Shown here: piece by piece, positions 1 to 10,516 of the stretch
Numbering within the stretch: the stretch's first letter is position 1
How the letters are laid out: each line of letters begins with the position of its first letter
From: DASRHD01 sp035485575
Lineage (GTDB): Bacteria; Verrucomicrobiota; Verrucomicrobiia; Opitutales; Opitutaceae
Assembly (NCBI GenBank): GCA_035485575.1
Contig: DATHNW010000016.1
Location: forward strand, 115,745 to 179,744
Direction of reading: 5' to 3'
DNA: 64,000 bases
Notes under the pieces: generated by a model
The model's database searches: none
The model's input: the letters and a program-made list of their open reading frames with translations, nothing else
What the model was told of the DNA's origin: nothing
Position numbers and translations under genes: made by a program

Positions 1-1
1 C

Positions 2-595
2 CGCCACCGCCACGCCCTCGTCATCGGCTCGGAAAAACTTTCCACGGTCCTTGACTGGCAGGACCGCACGACCTGCGTGCTCTTCGGCGACGCCGCCGGT
101 GCGGTGGTCATTGGCCGCGCCACAAAGCCCGACACCGGCTTTCTCGGCTGCAACCTGAATGCCAAGGGCAGCGTGACCGACATCCTTTGCATCCCCGGCG
201 GCGGCAGCAACCTGCCCATCACCGCCGACTCATTCGCCGCGCGCCAGCATTTCATCAAGATGAAAGGCCGGGAGGTCTTCAAAGTCGCCGTGCGGGCCAT
301 GGAGGAATCAGCGCGGGAAATTTTGGAACAACACCACCTCAGTCCTGATCAGATTTCCTGCGTGATCCCTCATCAGGCCAACCTGCGCATCATCGAACTC
401 ATCGCCGAATATCTCGGCATCCCGCTCGAGCGCTTTTTCATCAATCTCGACCGCTACGGCAACACGTCCGCCGCCTCCATTCCCCTGGCGCTTGACGAGG
501 CGCGCCGTGCCGGACGCGTCCGGCCGGGCGATACAGTGCTTATGACCGCCTTCGGGGCGGGCTTGACCTATGGCTCTGCGCTGATTCGACTCTGA
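2..595 (+). CDS. fabH: 3-oxoacyl-ACP synthase III (FabH), C-terminal part, 5' end outside window
   Basis: Beta-ketoacyl-ACP synthase III condenses acetyl-CoA with malonyl-ACP to start fatty acid synthesis in the cytoplasm. The reading frame is open from base 2, so the gene begins upstream of the window and the N-terminal half with the active-site cysteine is missing. Visible are the thiolase-fold stretch GDAAGAV, the catalytic histidine in IPHQAN, and the catalytic asparagine in YGNTSAASIP, followed by the usual FGAGLTYGSALIRL end. The stop lies 7 bases before the bamD-like gene, suggesting one transcript. Family assignment is secure; the true start cannot be seen. Confidence 0.95.
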   Translation, partial: RHRHALVIGSEKLSTVLDWQDRTTCVLFGDAAGAVVIGRATKPDTGFLGCNLNAKGSVTDILCIPGGGSNLPITADSFAARQHFIKMKGREVFKVAVRAMEESAREILEQHHLSPDQISCVIPHQANLRIIELIAEYLGIPLERFFINLDRYGNTSAASIPLALDEARRAGRVRPGDTVLMTAFGAGLTYGSALIRL

Positions 596-602
596 TTTTC
601 CC

Positions 603-1646
603 ATGCCCATTGCCGTGACGCGCCGCCTTTCCCTCGTTCTTCTCACCATCATTGCCTCGATCCTGTTGAGCGGCCACGCCCGCGCCGACCTGATCTGGAC
701 GCCGCAAAGCGGCTGGCAGATCCAGGGCGGCGCACTCTCCGGATTGGGCGGCGAAGAAGGGCGGAACGCCATTGATTTGATGAACAAAGGCCGTGCGGCC
801 GAGGAAAAGGGCAGCTATGGCAGCGCGCTCAGCGCGTACGCAAAAGTCGTCAAAAAGTACCCCAACTCCATTTGGGCGCCCGAGGCGCTCTACCGCTCGG
901 CGCATCTCCGCGTCCTGCGCAAGCAATACACCAAAGGCTTCGCCAACTATCAGGAGATCATTGCTGCTTATCCGAGCACGAAGCGTTTCAACGAAGTCAT
1001 TGGCGAACAATACCGTATTGCCACCGCGCTCCTGAACGGTGCCCGCGGCCGCATTTTTTGGGGTCTTTTTCCGGGTTTCACCGCGCGTGACAAGGGCATC
1101 GAATATTGCGAACAGATTCTCGTCGATGCCCCGTACAACGACTACGCACCGCTTTCCCTGTTGGAAAGCGCGGCCGGCCATCAATGGTTTGGCGATATCG
1201 AGGAATCGATCGACGCACTGGATCGCTTCATCAACAACTACCCGCAAAGCATTTCCGCGCCCGACGCTTATCTCAAGCTGGCCCAAGCAAATGCCGCCCT
1301 CGTCCAGGGCCCCTACTACGACCAAGCCTCGACGAAGGAGGCCATCACCTATTTTCAGGACTTCATGATTCTTTTTCCCGGTGATCACAATGTCGCTGCG
1401 GCGGAAAAAGGCCTGGCCGACATGAAACAGGTCCTGGCCGAAAGCAAAATCAAGATGGCCGATTTTTATTTCTACAAGCGCTCGAATTACGTCGCAGCCC
1501 GTGTTTTTTACAACGAGGCCATTACGGCGTATCCCGATTCCGACGCCGCCAAACTGGCCAGGAAGCGCCTCAACGAGGTCGAGGCCGCCGCGGACAGAGC
1601 CAAGAATGCCCCGGCGGGCCGGAGAAAATTCCTGGGCATTTTCTAA
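603..1646 (+). CDS. bamD: BamD-like outer membrane assembly protein with TPR repeats
   Basis: 347 residues. Residues 1-29 form a signal peptide (basic start, hydrophobic core, then HARA before DLIW). The rest is helical tetratricopeptide repeats of the BamD/YfiO type, for example KGSYGSALSAYAKVVKKYPN and later tandem units ending in typical YPxS turns. BamD is the essential partner of BamA, which folds beta-barrel proteins into the outer membrane. Classical BamD is a lipoprotein, but here no lipobox cysteine follows the signal core, so it may be a soluble periplasmic form. The lptE-like gene lies 42 bases downstream, which supports an outer-membrane role. It could be another periplasmic TPR protein. 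The start is preceded by TTTTCCC, not a Shine-Dalgarno. Confidence 0.75.
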   Translation: MPIAVTRRLSLVLLTIIASILLSGHARADLIWTPQSGWQIQGGALSGLGGEEGRNAIDLMNKGRAAEEKGSYGSALSAYAKVVKKYPNSIWAPEALYRSAHLRVLRKQYTKGFANYQEIIAAYPSTKRFNEVIGEQYRIATALLNGARGRIFWGLFPGFTARDKGIEYCEQILVDAPYNDYAPLSLLESAAGHQWFGDIEESIDALDRFINNYPQSISAPDAYLKLAQANAALVQGPYYDQASTKEAITYFQDFMILFPGDHNVAAAEKGLADMKQVLAESKIKMADFYFYKRSNYVAARVFYNEAITAYPDSDAAKLARKRLNEVEAAADRAKNAPAGRRKFLGIF

Positions 1647-1688
1647 GATGCCTCTGGCGGACGTGCACCGCGAAAAATTCCCCACCCG

Positions 1689-2195
1689 ATGCCGCCCCGC
1701 CTGATTTTCGCCGCCGCGCTCATCCTGCTCCTCAGCGCCTGTGCCCACTACCAGCTCGGCACCGACGGCAAGCTCGCGTTCACCACGCTCTACGTTGAAC
1801 CGGTCGAAAACAAAACCCTGCTCCCCCAATCGGTTGCGCTCGTGAGCACGCAGCTCCGCGAAGCTTTTCTGCAGGACAGCCGCGTCACGCTGGTCGACTC
1901 TTCCGCCCAGGCAGACGCCACGCTGCACGTCACCCTCACCGATTATTCCCGTGCAGTGGCCGCACCCCGCTCCGACGACACCGGCCTCGCCCGCAAATTC
2001 CAGCTCACCCTCCAGGCCCAATGCACATTGACCAACAATCACACCGGTCAGGCTTTTTTTGAAAAACGCCCAGTGAGCGCCGTGAGGGAGGCGTATACGG
2101 ACAGCGGTCAGCTCCAGTCCGAATACAATACCGCCCCGCTCCTCGCTGCATCATTGGGCGACCGCATCGCGCATGCAGTCCTCGACGTGTGGTAA
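1689..2195 (+). CDS. lptE: LptE-like LPS-assembly lipoprotein
   Basis: 168 residues. A lipoprotein signal is visible: basic start, hydrophobic LIFAAALILL and lipobox LSAC with lipid-accepting Cys18. The mature part begins HYQLGTDGKLAFTTLYVEPVEN and carries the strand-rich pattern of the LptE/RlpB-like family (conserved xVxVEPVxNxT and a later ADATLxVTLxxY). LptE plugs the LptD barrel and helps export lipopolysaccharide to the outer leaflet. It lies between the BamD-like gene and rpe, in a plus-strand run. Family members diverge strongly, so the exact name is inferred from fold pattern, lipobox and context. Confidence 0.72.
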   Translation: MPPRLIFAAALILLLSACAHYQLGTDGKLAFTTLYVEPVENKTLLPQSVALVSTQLREAFLQDSRVTLVDSSAQADATLHVTLTDYSRAVAAPRSDDTGLARKFQLTLQAQCTLTNNHTGQAFFEKRPVSAVREAYTDSGQLQSEYNTAPLLAASLGDRIAHAVLDVW

Positions 2196-2203
2196 GCTTT
2201 CCC

Positions 2204-2863
2204 GTGCACCCGCCCATCCTTGCCCCATCACTGCTCGCCGGTGATCATGCCCATCTGGCGATCAGCGCACGCGTCAGCGCCGACCTCGGACTTCCGTGGC
2301 TGCATATCGACATCATGGACGGCCACTTCGTGCCCAATCTCACTTTCGGGCCCGAGACTGTCGCCGCCCTGCGCCGCGCCGGACTGAAAACCTTCTTCGA
2401 CGTGCATCTCATGCTCGCCGAACCGCATCGCTACGTGGAGCCGTTCGCCAAGGCGGGCGCCAATCTCATCAGCATCCACATCGAGCCGGCCTACGATCAC
2501 GCCGCCACGCTCGCCCGTATTCGCACCTTGGGCTGCCAGTGTGGCATTGTGCTCAATCCCGGCACGCCGGCCAAGGCGGTCGAGCCATTGCTCGATCAAG
2601 TCGACCTGGTTCTCGTCATGACCGTTCAACCCGGCTTCGGCGGCCAGGCCTTTCGCGGTGACATGCTGCCCAAGGTGAAGGAACTCGCCGATCTCCGCCG
2701 GGCGCGCGGCGGCACCTGGCGGATCGAAGTCGATGGCGGCATCGACCTTGCCAGCGCCGCCGAGTGCCGTATGGCCGGGGCGGACGTCTTTGTCATCGGC
2801 ACTTCATTCTACAAAGCGCCCGACCGCGCCAAATTTGCCGCCGATTTTTCCCGCCTCGCCTGA
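2204..2863 (+). CDS. rpe: Ribulose-phosphate 3-epimerase
   Basis: Interconverts ribulose 5-phosphate and xylulose 5-phosphate in the pentose phosphate pathway. The TIM-barrel signatures are clear: ILAPSLLAGD at the start, metal-binding HIDIMDGHFVPN, VMTVQPGFGGQAF, and the phosphate-binding EVDGGI. I chose GTG at 2204 because it follows the pyrimidine run CTTTCCC seen at many starts here and gives a normal 219-residue length; an in-frame GTG at 2189, overlapping the end of the lptE-like gene, would add five residues. Eleven bases separate its stop from the acetyltransferase gene. Confidence 0.95.
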   Translation: MHPPILAPSLLAGDHAHLAISARVSADLGLPWLHIDIMDGHFVPNLTFGPETVAALRRAGLKTFFDVHLMLAEPHRYVEPFAKAGANLISIHIEPAYDHAATLARIRTLGCQCGIVLNPGTPAKAVEPLLDQVDLVLVMTVQPGFGGQAFRGDMLPKVKELADLRRARGGTWRIEVDGGIDLASAAECRMAGADVFVIGTSFYKAPDRAKFAADFSRLA

Positions 2864-2874
2864 CACGCGCCGCG

Positions 2875-3345
2875 ATGCCCCACGAGCTCCAGCACGACGG
2901 TTATCTCATTTCCGATGATCCGGCCCGGGTGGACGTGAACGCCGTGCACGCCTTCCTTTCCACGAGCTATTGGGCGGAAAGCATCCCGCATGAAACCGTG
3001 GCCAGGTCGTTGAAAAACTCTCTCGGCTTTGGCGTCTACACGGCTGCGGGAGTCCAGGTCGGACTCGCGCGTGTCGTCTCGGATTACGCCACCTTTGCCT
3101 GGCTGGCCGACGTTTACGTGCTCGATGCACATCGTGGCCGCGGCCTGGCCAAGGCACTCATGCGCGCCGTGACTTCGCACCCCAAGCTGCAGGGACTGCG
3201 CCGCTTCCAGCTGGTCACGCGCGATGCCCACGGCCTCTACGCGTCATTCGGCTTCACGCCCCTGGCCCACCTTGGCCGCCACATGGAGAAGTCCGAGCCG
3301 GATATCTACAAGCGGCAGGCGCAGCCGGCACCGGCGGGCCATTGA
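2875..3345 (+). CDS. GNAT family N-acetyltransferase
   Basis: 156 residues. An acetyl-CoA-dependent N-acetyltransferase; the substrate cannot be told. The acetyl-CoA-binding motif A is VYVLDAHRGRGLAKALM, with the R-x-x-G-x-G/A signature. The following FQLVTRDAHGLYASFGFTPL is the usual motif B region. It resembles the short GNAT proteins often annotated as YhhY- or PA4794-like. The reading frame extends upstream into rpe, but ATG 2875 sits just after the rpe stop and gives a standard length. Last gene of the fabH-to-GNAT run; the next gene is on the opposite strand. Confidence 0.85.
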   Translation: MPHELQHDGYLISDDPARVDVNAVHAFLSTSYWAESIPHETVARSLKNSLGFGVYTAAGVQVGLARVVSDYATFAWLADVYVLDAHRGRGLAKALMRAVTSHPKLQGLRRFQLVTRDAHGLYASFGFTPLAHLGRHMEKSEPDIYKRQAQPAPAGH

Positions 3346-3353
3346 TTCCCCGG

Positions 3354-4733
3354 TTATTTGCCAATGCCGTGGGCGCGAAAGCCGATTTTTCGCAACTGCG
3401 CCAGATCGAGAATGTTGCGCCCGTCAAAAATAAATGCCGGCTTCGTCATCGCCGCGAAAATTTTCTCGTAATCGAGCTTCTTGAACTCGTCCCATTCTGT
3501 TGCGATGGCGAGGGCGTGCGCACCCTCGGCCGCCTCGTAGGCGTTCTTCGCCACGCTGAGCCTGGCATCGGCCTGCGCCGGACCAGTCACGGACGCCTTG
3601 TCGCCCAGTACGTCGCGCCGGATCTCATCGGCGGAAACTTTTGGATCGTAGACCACCACGCGTGCCTGTTCGGCCAGCAGGTCGCGACAGACCGCGATGG
3701 CGGCCGACTCGCGCGTGTCGTTCGTGTCTTTTTTGAAGGCAAAGCCCAGCACGGCGATTTTTTTGTCTGCAACGGTGTTGAACAGCGCCTTCATGATGCG
3801 GCCGGCAAAGCGATGCTTCTGCCAGTCGTTCATCTTCACCACGCTCTCCCAATAAGCCGCCACCTCGGGCAATCCGAAATGCTCGCAGAGGTAAACCAGA
3901 TTCAGAATGTCTTTCTGGAAGCACGAGCCGCCGAAGCCGACACTGGCTTTCAAGAATTTCGGGCCGATGCGCGAGTCGCGCCCGATCGCATGCGCGACCT
4001 CGTCGACGTCCGCCCCCGTCGCCTCACACAGCGCCGAGATCGAGTTGATGGATGAAATGCGTTGGGCGAGAAAGGCATTGGCCACCAGTTTCGAGAGCTC
4101 GGACGACCACAGGTTGGTCATGATGATGCGGTCGCGCGGCACCCACCGGGCGTAAACATCCGCCAGCGTGCGCGCCGCCGTCTCGCCCTCCGGCGTGCGC
4201 TCTCCGCCGATCAGCACGCGATCGGGCAGCTCAAGGTCCGCGACGGCCGTGCCTTCCGCGAGAAATTCCGGGTTCGACAGCACTTGGAACTTCGTGCCGT
4301 TCCCATTGGCCGAAAGGATCTCCTTGATGGTCTCGGCCGTCTTTACCGGGATGGTCGATTTCTCGATGATGATCTTCGGTGTCGTCGCCGTCTCGGCGAT
4401 GGTGCGCGCGACAGATTCGATGAAACGCAGGTCCGCCGCACGGCCCGCGCCCACGCCGTAGGTCTTGGTCGGTGTGTTGACCGCCACAAAAATCAGGTCG
4501 GCGGCGCGGATGGCACCTGTCACATCGGTTGAAAAAAACAGGTTTTTTCCACGCGTGCGGCGCACGATATCGTCCAGCCCCGGTTCGTAAACCGGCAGCT
4601 GGTCCGAATTCCACGCAGCGATGCGCACGGTGTTCATGTCCACGACGGTTACCTCGATGTCCGGCGCCTTCGCCGCAATCATGGCCATGGTGGGGCCGCC
4701 GACGTAACCAGCGCCAATGCAACAAATTTTCAT
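3354..4733 (-). CDS. ugd: UDP-glucose 6-dehydrogenase
   Basis: 459 residues. Oxidises UDP-glucose twice with NAD to UDP-glucuronate, a precursor for surface polysaccharide. The N-terminus KICCIGAGYVGGPTMAM is the Rossmann NAD site; VNTPTKTYG and EKSTIPVKTAE follow; the catalytic nucleophile is Cys271 in GFGGSCFQKD. The KICCIGAGYVGG and LVYLCEHFGL features resemble the eukaryote-like branch of the family. The open frame runs 13 codons further upstream, but ATG 4733 directly precedes the dinucleotide fold, as in homologues. Overlaps nothing; its stop faces the acetyltransferase stop 8 bases away. The neighbouring minus-strand aminotransferase ends 48 bases upstream. Confidence 0.95.
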   Translation of the reverse strand: MKICCIGAGYVGGPTMAMIAAKAPDIEVTVVDMNTVRIAAWNSDQLPVYEPGLDDIVRRTRGKNLFFSTDVTGAIRAADLIFVAVNTPTKTYGVGAGRAADLRFIESVARTIAETATTPKIIIEKSTIPVKTAETIKEILSANGNGTKFQVLSNPEFLAEGTAVADLELPDRVLIGGERTPEGETAARTLADVYARWVPRDRIIMTNLWSSELSKLVANAFLAQRISSINSISALCEATGADVDEVAHAIGRDSRIGPKFLKASVGFGGSCFQKDILNLVYLCEHFGLPEVAAYWESVVKMNDWQKHRFAGRIMKALFNTVADKKIAVLGFAFKKDTNDTRESAAIAVCRDLLAEQARVVVYDPKVSADEIRRDVLGDKASVTGPAQADARLSVAKNAYEAAEGAHALAIATEWDEFKKLDYEKIFAAMTKPAFIFDGRNILDLAQLRKIGFRAHGIGK

Positions 4734-4781
4734 GTGGGGGGTTAAGTTGGCCGCTCGTCCGGCTAAATCCAAGGCGGATTT

Positions 4782-6053
4782 TCAGGCGAATCGTCGCGCG
4801 ACCGTAACAAATCGCCGACCCGCTTCCTGCAGATCGGTTCCCCCCAGCACGCCAAAACTCAGGCGTACGAAATTCTTCGGCACATCATCGCCGAAACACA
4901 ATTCACCCGGCACATAAAGCACGCCGGCCTCGAGGCATCCGCGGCAAAAAGCCGACTCGAGTCCGGTGTCCAGCCTGCGGGGCGCCTCAAGCCACAGGTA
5001 AAGTCCGCCGGCCGGTTCCGCCCAGCGCCAGCCGCATGTGCGCAATCCTTCTTTTTCCAAAGCCGCATACAATGACCGCATCTTATGCGCGTAGGCCGGC
5101 CGGATTTTTTTCAAATGCGCATCGAGCATATTGTCTGCCAGTACCTGCTCGCAAATAGCCTGGTTGAAATTGGCCGTGCCAAAATCGTGATGCCCCTTGG
5201 CATGCAGCATGGCATTCAGCCACGTGCTGTCCGTGCAGACGCCCCACCCGACCTTCAGGCCGCTCGCGAAGGGCTTGGTGAGGGTTGAGAGATACAGTTT
5301 CGGAAACTCACGCCACGCTTCGAGACTCAAGACGCTGCGCGCCGCCTCGGGCTTCTCAAAATAAAGCTCACGGTAGGCAGCATCCTCGACGACAGGCACG
5401 AACAGCCCGTGCCGGGCCAGGGTTTCGGCCACGGTATTTTTTTCAATTTCGGAAAGACTGCGCGCGGAGGGATTCGAAAAATAGCTGACAAAATACACGG
5501 CTTTCACCCGTTCGGCCCGGCCGGTGCGGGCCAGCTCCGCCAGTTGCGCGTCAAGCGCCCCGGCGTCGATGACGCCGCGACCATCCACCGGCAGCGAAAC
5601 GGTCTGCACGCCGAGACCGGCCAGCATTTCCAAAAACACGAAATAACTGGGCCGGTCCACCAGCACGATGTCGCCCGGGTCGCACAGAGTCTGCATCGCC
5701 AGATAAAGCGCCTGCTGCGAGCCGTTTGTCACCAGCATGCGCTGCTCGAGGCCTTCCGCGTCGAGTCCCGGTTCGATTCCCGCCAGTCGCGCCGCCAACA
5801 GTCGCCGCAACTGCGGCCGGCCTTGGTTGGTGCCATACTGCAAAAATTCGGGCTCGCCCACCCGACTGGCCAGTACCCCGGTTGCCGCGCGCACGGCTTC
5901 AACCGGCAGCGTGGCGTTGTCGGTAAACCCGGCGGCCAGTGAAAGCAGGCCCGGCTGTTCGAGCGCCATCACCATCAGGCGGGCGATGGTCGGTGGCGCG
6001 GCGCGGTGGCCAAGCTGCGAGAGCGAAATAGCTGGATCGGTGGCAGGTTTCAT
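4782..6053 (-). CDS. PLP-dependent class I/II aminotransferase (2-aminoadipate transaminase-like)
   Basis: 423 residues, fold-type I. Pyridoxal phosphate-dependent transamination of an amino acid; the best family match I recognise is the LysN/2-aminoadipate and aromatic group that also forms the C-terminal domain of MocR/GntR regulators. Visible are VTNGSQQALYLAMQTLCDPG, VDRPSYFVFLEML, the ring-contacting Asp in VVEDAAYRELYF, and Lys260 in LSTLTKPFASG as the Schiff-base lysine. No GntR helix-turn-helix is fused. It stands alone between ugd and ftsH; the ftsH terminator at 6077-6103 separates it from ftsH. Substrate is unknown. Confidence 0.85.
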   Translation of the reverse strand: MKPATDPAISLSQLGHRAAPPTIARLMVMALEQPGLLSLAAGFTDNATLPVEAVRAATGVLASRVGEPEFLQYGTNQGRPQLRRLLAARLAGIEPGLDAEGLEQRMLVTNGSQQALYLAMQTLCDPGDIVLVDRPSYFVFLEMLAGLGVQTVSLPVDGRGVIDAGALDAQLAELARTGRAERVKAVYFVSYFSNPSARSLSEIEKNTVAETLARHGLFVPVVEDAAYRELYFEKPEAARSVLSLEAWREFPKLYLSTLTKPFASGLKVGWGVCTDSTWLNAMLHAKGHHDFGTANFNQAICEQVLADNMLDAHLKKIRPAYAHKMRSLYAALEKEGLRTCGWRWAEPAGGLYLWLEAPRRLDTGLESAFCRGCLEAGVLYVPGELCFGDDVPKNFVRLSFGVLGGTDLQEAGRRFVTVARRFA

Positions 6054-6076
6054 GAAGCGGCCGGCTTATGAGGCAT

Positions 6077-6103
6077 AAAAAAAGCGCGGGAGCAATCCCG
6101 CGC
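6077..6103 (-). terminator. Intrinsic terminator after ftsH
   Basis: Perfect 8-base-pair inverted repeat GCGCGGGA / TCCCGCGC with the tetraloop GCAA (read on plus), flanked on the ftsH-distal side by seven A residues. On the minus strand this is a GC hairpin followed by TTTTTTT, 24 bases past the ftsH stop. A textbook rho-independent terminator. Confidence 0.92.
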
Positions 6104-6127
6104 CTTGAAAGGTGATGTGTCCGCTTT

Positions 6128-8137
<2,010 letters not shown>

Positions 8138-8179
8138 GATTTGACTAGTATTTCAAATTGGATGTTCCCGGCGACGAAG

Positions 8180-9238
8180 TCAATTAGGCTGCCGTGTTTT
8201 TTTATCGGCCAATTTGCGTTTGGCATAAATTAATCGTCCACGGCGGATGACCGCAAAACTGCGCGCGCCAAGGCTGTGCCGGGTGGATTGGCCGCGCTGT
8301 ACTGCCGCGAGCAGCAATTCGAATCCCTGCCGGGACAACTGGCCTGCATCGCGCTGCGCCAGCAACCAGTGATGCAACGCCCGGCGCACCAGCGCGCGGG
8401 GCTTGTCGGCCAGCTTGCGCAGATCGAGCGTGCCGTCTTCCGCGACGGGACGCACTTCATCAAGCCATGCCTCCAGCGCGGAATCGTCCTCGGCCAGCAG
8501 TTCACGGGTAAGGGCCGCACCCGCCAGCGCGTCGCGCCCAGGCTCGGCCGCGCACCAGACAGGCAGCACTTTGCGGCGGATGCGATTGCGAAAAAAATCG
8601 TCGGCCACATTGGTAGCATCTTCCCGCCATGGCGTGCCGGCGGCACGCAAGACCGAGGTGAGATCCTTTTTTTTCAACGTCAGCAACGGACGCAAATGCA
8701 CGCGCCCGCCTGGCATTGACTGCACTGGTCGCGGCGCGCCCAGGCCGCCGGCGCCGCTGCCACGGGCGATCCGCATGAGCAGGGTCTCGGCAATGTCGTC
8801 CATCTGCTGTCCGAGCCAGAGCGCGCGGCTGCGCGCGGCTCTCATTTCCTTTTCAAAAAACTCCATTCGCGCGACACGCGCCTCGGCCTCGCTCGCATCG
8901 CGGTGCGCACTCCGCCACGCGCCGGTGCGCAACTTCATCCCGAGCGCGGCGCATACCTTGCGGCAGAATTTTTCGTCCGCATCGGCGTCACGGCCGCGGA
9001 GTTTGTGATTGAAATGCAGCACGAGGAGCCGGCTGCGTCGCTCCGGCCAATGCGCCCACAAAAGCAACAGCAGCACGAGCGAATCCGCCCCGCCGGAAAA
9101 AGCCACGGTCCACGGGCCCTGCGATTGCGTTGCCGCCCACGCCAGCACCGCCGGATGCAGGCGCTCACGCGGAAACCGCGCCGCGATCTTTTCCGCGCAG
9201 ACAGGCCAGTCGATGCGGAGGCGGCCTTTATCCGCCAA
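8180..9238 (-). CDS. tilS: tRNA(Ile)-lysidine synthase TilS (TTG start)
   Basis: 352 residues. Modifies C34 of the CAU-anticodon isoleucine tRNA to lysidine using ATP and lysine. The PP-loop motif SGGADS is at residues 48-53 in VAFSGGADSLVLLLLL; further family stretches are HFNHKLRGRDADADE and LWLGQQMDDIAETLLMRIARGSG. The first in-frame start is TTG at 9236-9238, which lies inside the last codons of serS (11-base overlap), suggesting translational coupling; no ATG follows before the conserved core. The C-terminal part is shorter than in E. coli TilS (432 residues). Confidence 0.93.
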   Translation of the reverse strand: MADKGRLRIDWPVCAEKIAARFPRERLHPAVLAWAATQSQGPWTVAFSGGADSLVLLLLLWAHWPERRSRLLVLHFNHKLRGRDADADEKFCRKVCAALGMKLRTGAWRSAHRDASEAEARVARMEFFEKEMRAARSRALWLGQQMDDIAETLLMRIARGSGAGGLGAPRPVQSMPGGRVHLRPLLTLKKKDLTSVLRAAGTPWREDATNVADDFFRNRIRRKVLPVWCAAEPGRDALAGAALTRELLAEDDSALEAWLDEVRPVAEDGTLDLRKLADKPRALVRRALHHWLLAQRDAGQLSRQGFELLLAAVQRGQSTRHSLGARSFAVIRRGRLIYAKRKLADKKTRQPN

Positions 9239-10502
9239 AGCTTAAAAACTCCTTCCCGAAGAACGGCACCAGCGCCGCCGGGATTTTCACGCGGCCGTCC
9301 GCCTGCAGGTTGTTTTCGAGCAATGCCGCCAGCACCCGCGGCACGGCGAGACCGGAACCATTGATGGTATGCACAAGCTCGGGTTTGCCGCCGTCCTTCG
9401 CGCGGTAGCGGATCTGGGCACGCCGCGCCTGGAATGCCTCGAAATTTGAACAGCTCGAGACTTCCAGCCAGCGTTGCTGACCGGCCGACCAGACTTCGAG
9501 ATCGTATTTTTTCGACTGGGCAAAGCCGAGATCGCCGCCGCACATCAGAAGCACGCGATACGGCAGCTCGAGCTTCTGCAACAGCCGCTCGGCATCGCCG
9601 CGGAGCTTTTCCAGTTCGTCGTAGCTCGTCGCTGGATGCACCCATTTGAGCAGCTCGACCTTGTCGAACTGGTGCAATCGGTTGAGTCCGCGCACGTCCT
9701 TGCCATAGCTGCCCGCCTCGCGGCGGAAGCAGGGCGTGTAGGCGCAGCGGTAAACCGGCAGCGCGGCCTCATCGAGTATCTCGTCGCGGAAAAAATTCGT
9801 CAGCGGCACCTCGGCCGTGGGCACGGCGTAGAAGCCGTCGACGGGCGCCTCGTACATCTGGCCCTCCTTGTCCGGCAGCTGGCCGGTGGCGGTGGCGCTG
9901 GCGGCATTGACGAAAATGGGCGGGTTGACCTCGACGTAGCCGGCCTTGGCATTCTCCTCGAGAAAGAAGGTCAGTAACGCGCGCACGAGTCGCGCGGCGT
10001 CGCCAACGTAAAAGGGAAAGCCCGCCCCCGTGACTTTCGCCCCGCGCGCAAAATCGAAGAGCCGGTCGAAGCCCGGAATTTCCCAATGCGCCTTCGCGTG
10101 GGACGAGACCGCCTTCACGTCGCCGTGCGTGGCATGCACGACGTTGTCGGTGGGACTGGCTCCCTCGGGCACGCTCGCATGGGGAAAGTTTGGCAGGGTG
10201 AGCATCGCCAGACGGTGCTTCTCCTCCAGCTCACGCAACAGCACCTCACGTTCCTTCACCTGCGCGGAGACCGCCTTCATTTCCGCCACTTTGGCCTGAA
10301 ATTCCGGAGAGCCCTTGGGTAGCGCGGCCATGGCGGTGTTGGCGGATTTCTGTTTACCGCGGAGCGATTCGACCTCGCCAATTTGCGCGCGCCACTGCGC
10401 GTCGAGCGCGATCACAGCCTCGAGATCGACGGTGAGATGTTTCTTGGCAATCGCCGCCCGCACGAGGTCGGGCGATTCGCGGAGGAGTTTCGGGTCGAGC
10501 AT
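9228..10502 (-). CDS. serS: Seryl-tRNA synthetase
   Basis: 424 residues, normal length for class II SerRS. Charges tRNA-Ser and tRNA-Sec. The N-terminal coiled-coil arm (residues about 25-105, KKHLTVDLEAVIALDAQWR onward) binds the long variable arm of tRNA. Motif 2 is CFRREAGSYGKDVRGLNR and motif 3 is NGSGLAVPRVLAALLENN. Starts at ATG 10502, preceded by the pyrimidine run CTTTCTTCCC instead of a Shine-Dalgarno. The upstream heptosyltransferase-like gene ends 14 bases before the start, and tilS overlaps its 3' end, so GT9-serS-tilS-ftsH form a tight minus-strand run. Confidence 0.97.
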   Translation of the reverse strand: MLDPKLLRESPDLVRAAIAKKHLTVDLEAVIALDAQWRAQIGEVESLRGKQKSANTAMAALPKGSPEFQAKVAEMKAVSAQVKEREVLLRELEEKHRLAMLTLPNFPHASVPEGASPTDNVVHATHGDVKAVSSHAKAHWEIPGFDRLFDFARGAKVTGAGFPFYVGDAARLVRALLTFFLEENAKAGYVEVNPPIFVNAASATATGQLPDKEGQMYEAPVDGFYAVPTAEVPLTNFFRDEILDEAALPVYRCAYTPCFRREAGSYGKDVRGLNRLHQFDKVELLKWVHPATSYDELEKLRGDAERLLQKLELPYRVLLMCGGDLGFAQSKKYDLEVWSAGQQRWLEVSSCSNFEAFQARRAQIRYRAKDGGKPELVHTINGSGLAVPRVLAALLENNLQADGRVKIPAALVPFFGKEFLSFGG

Positions 10503-10516
10503 GGGAAGAAAGCGGA

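Noticed and set aside
540..2042. Minus-strand open frame of 500 codons opposite the BamD- and LptE-like genes
   Set aside because: Shadow of plus-strand genes with clear signal peptide and lipobox; no homology seen.
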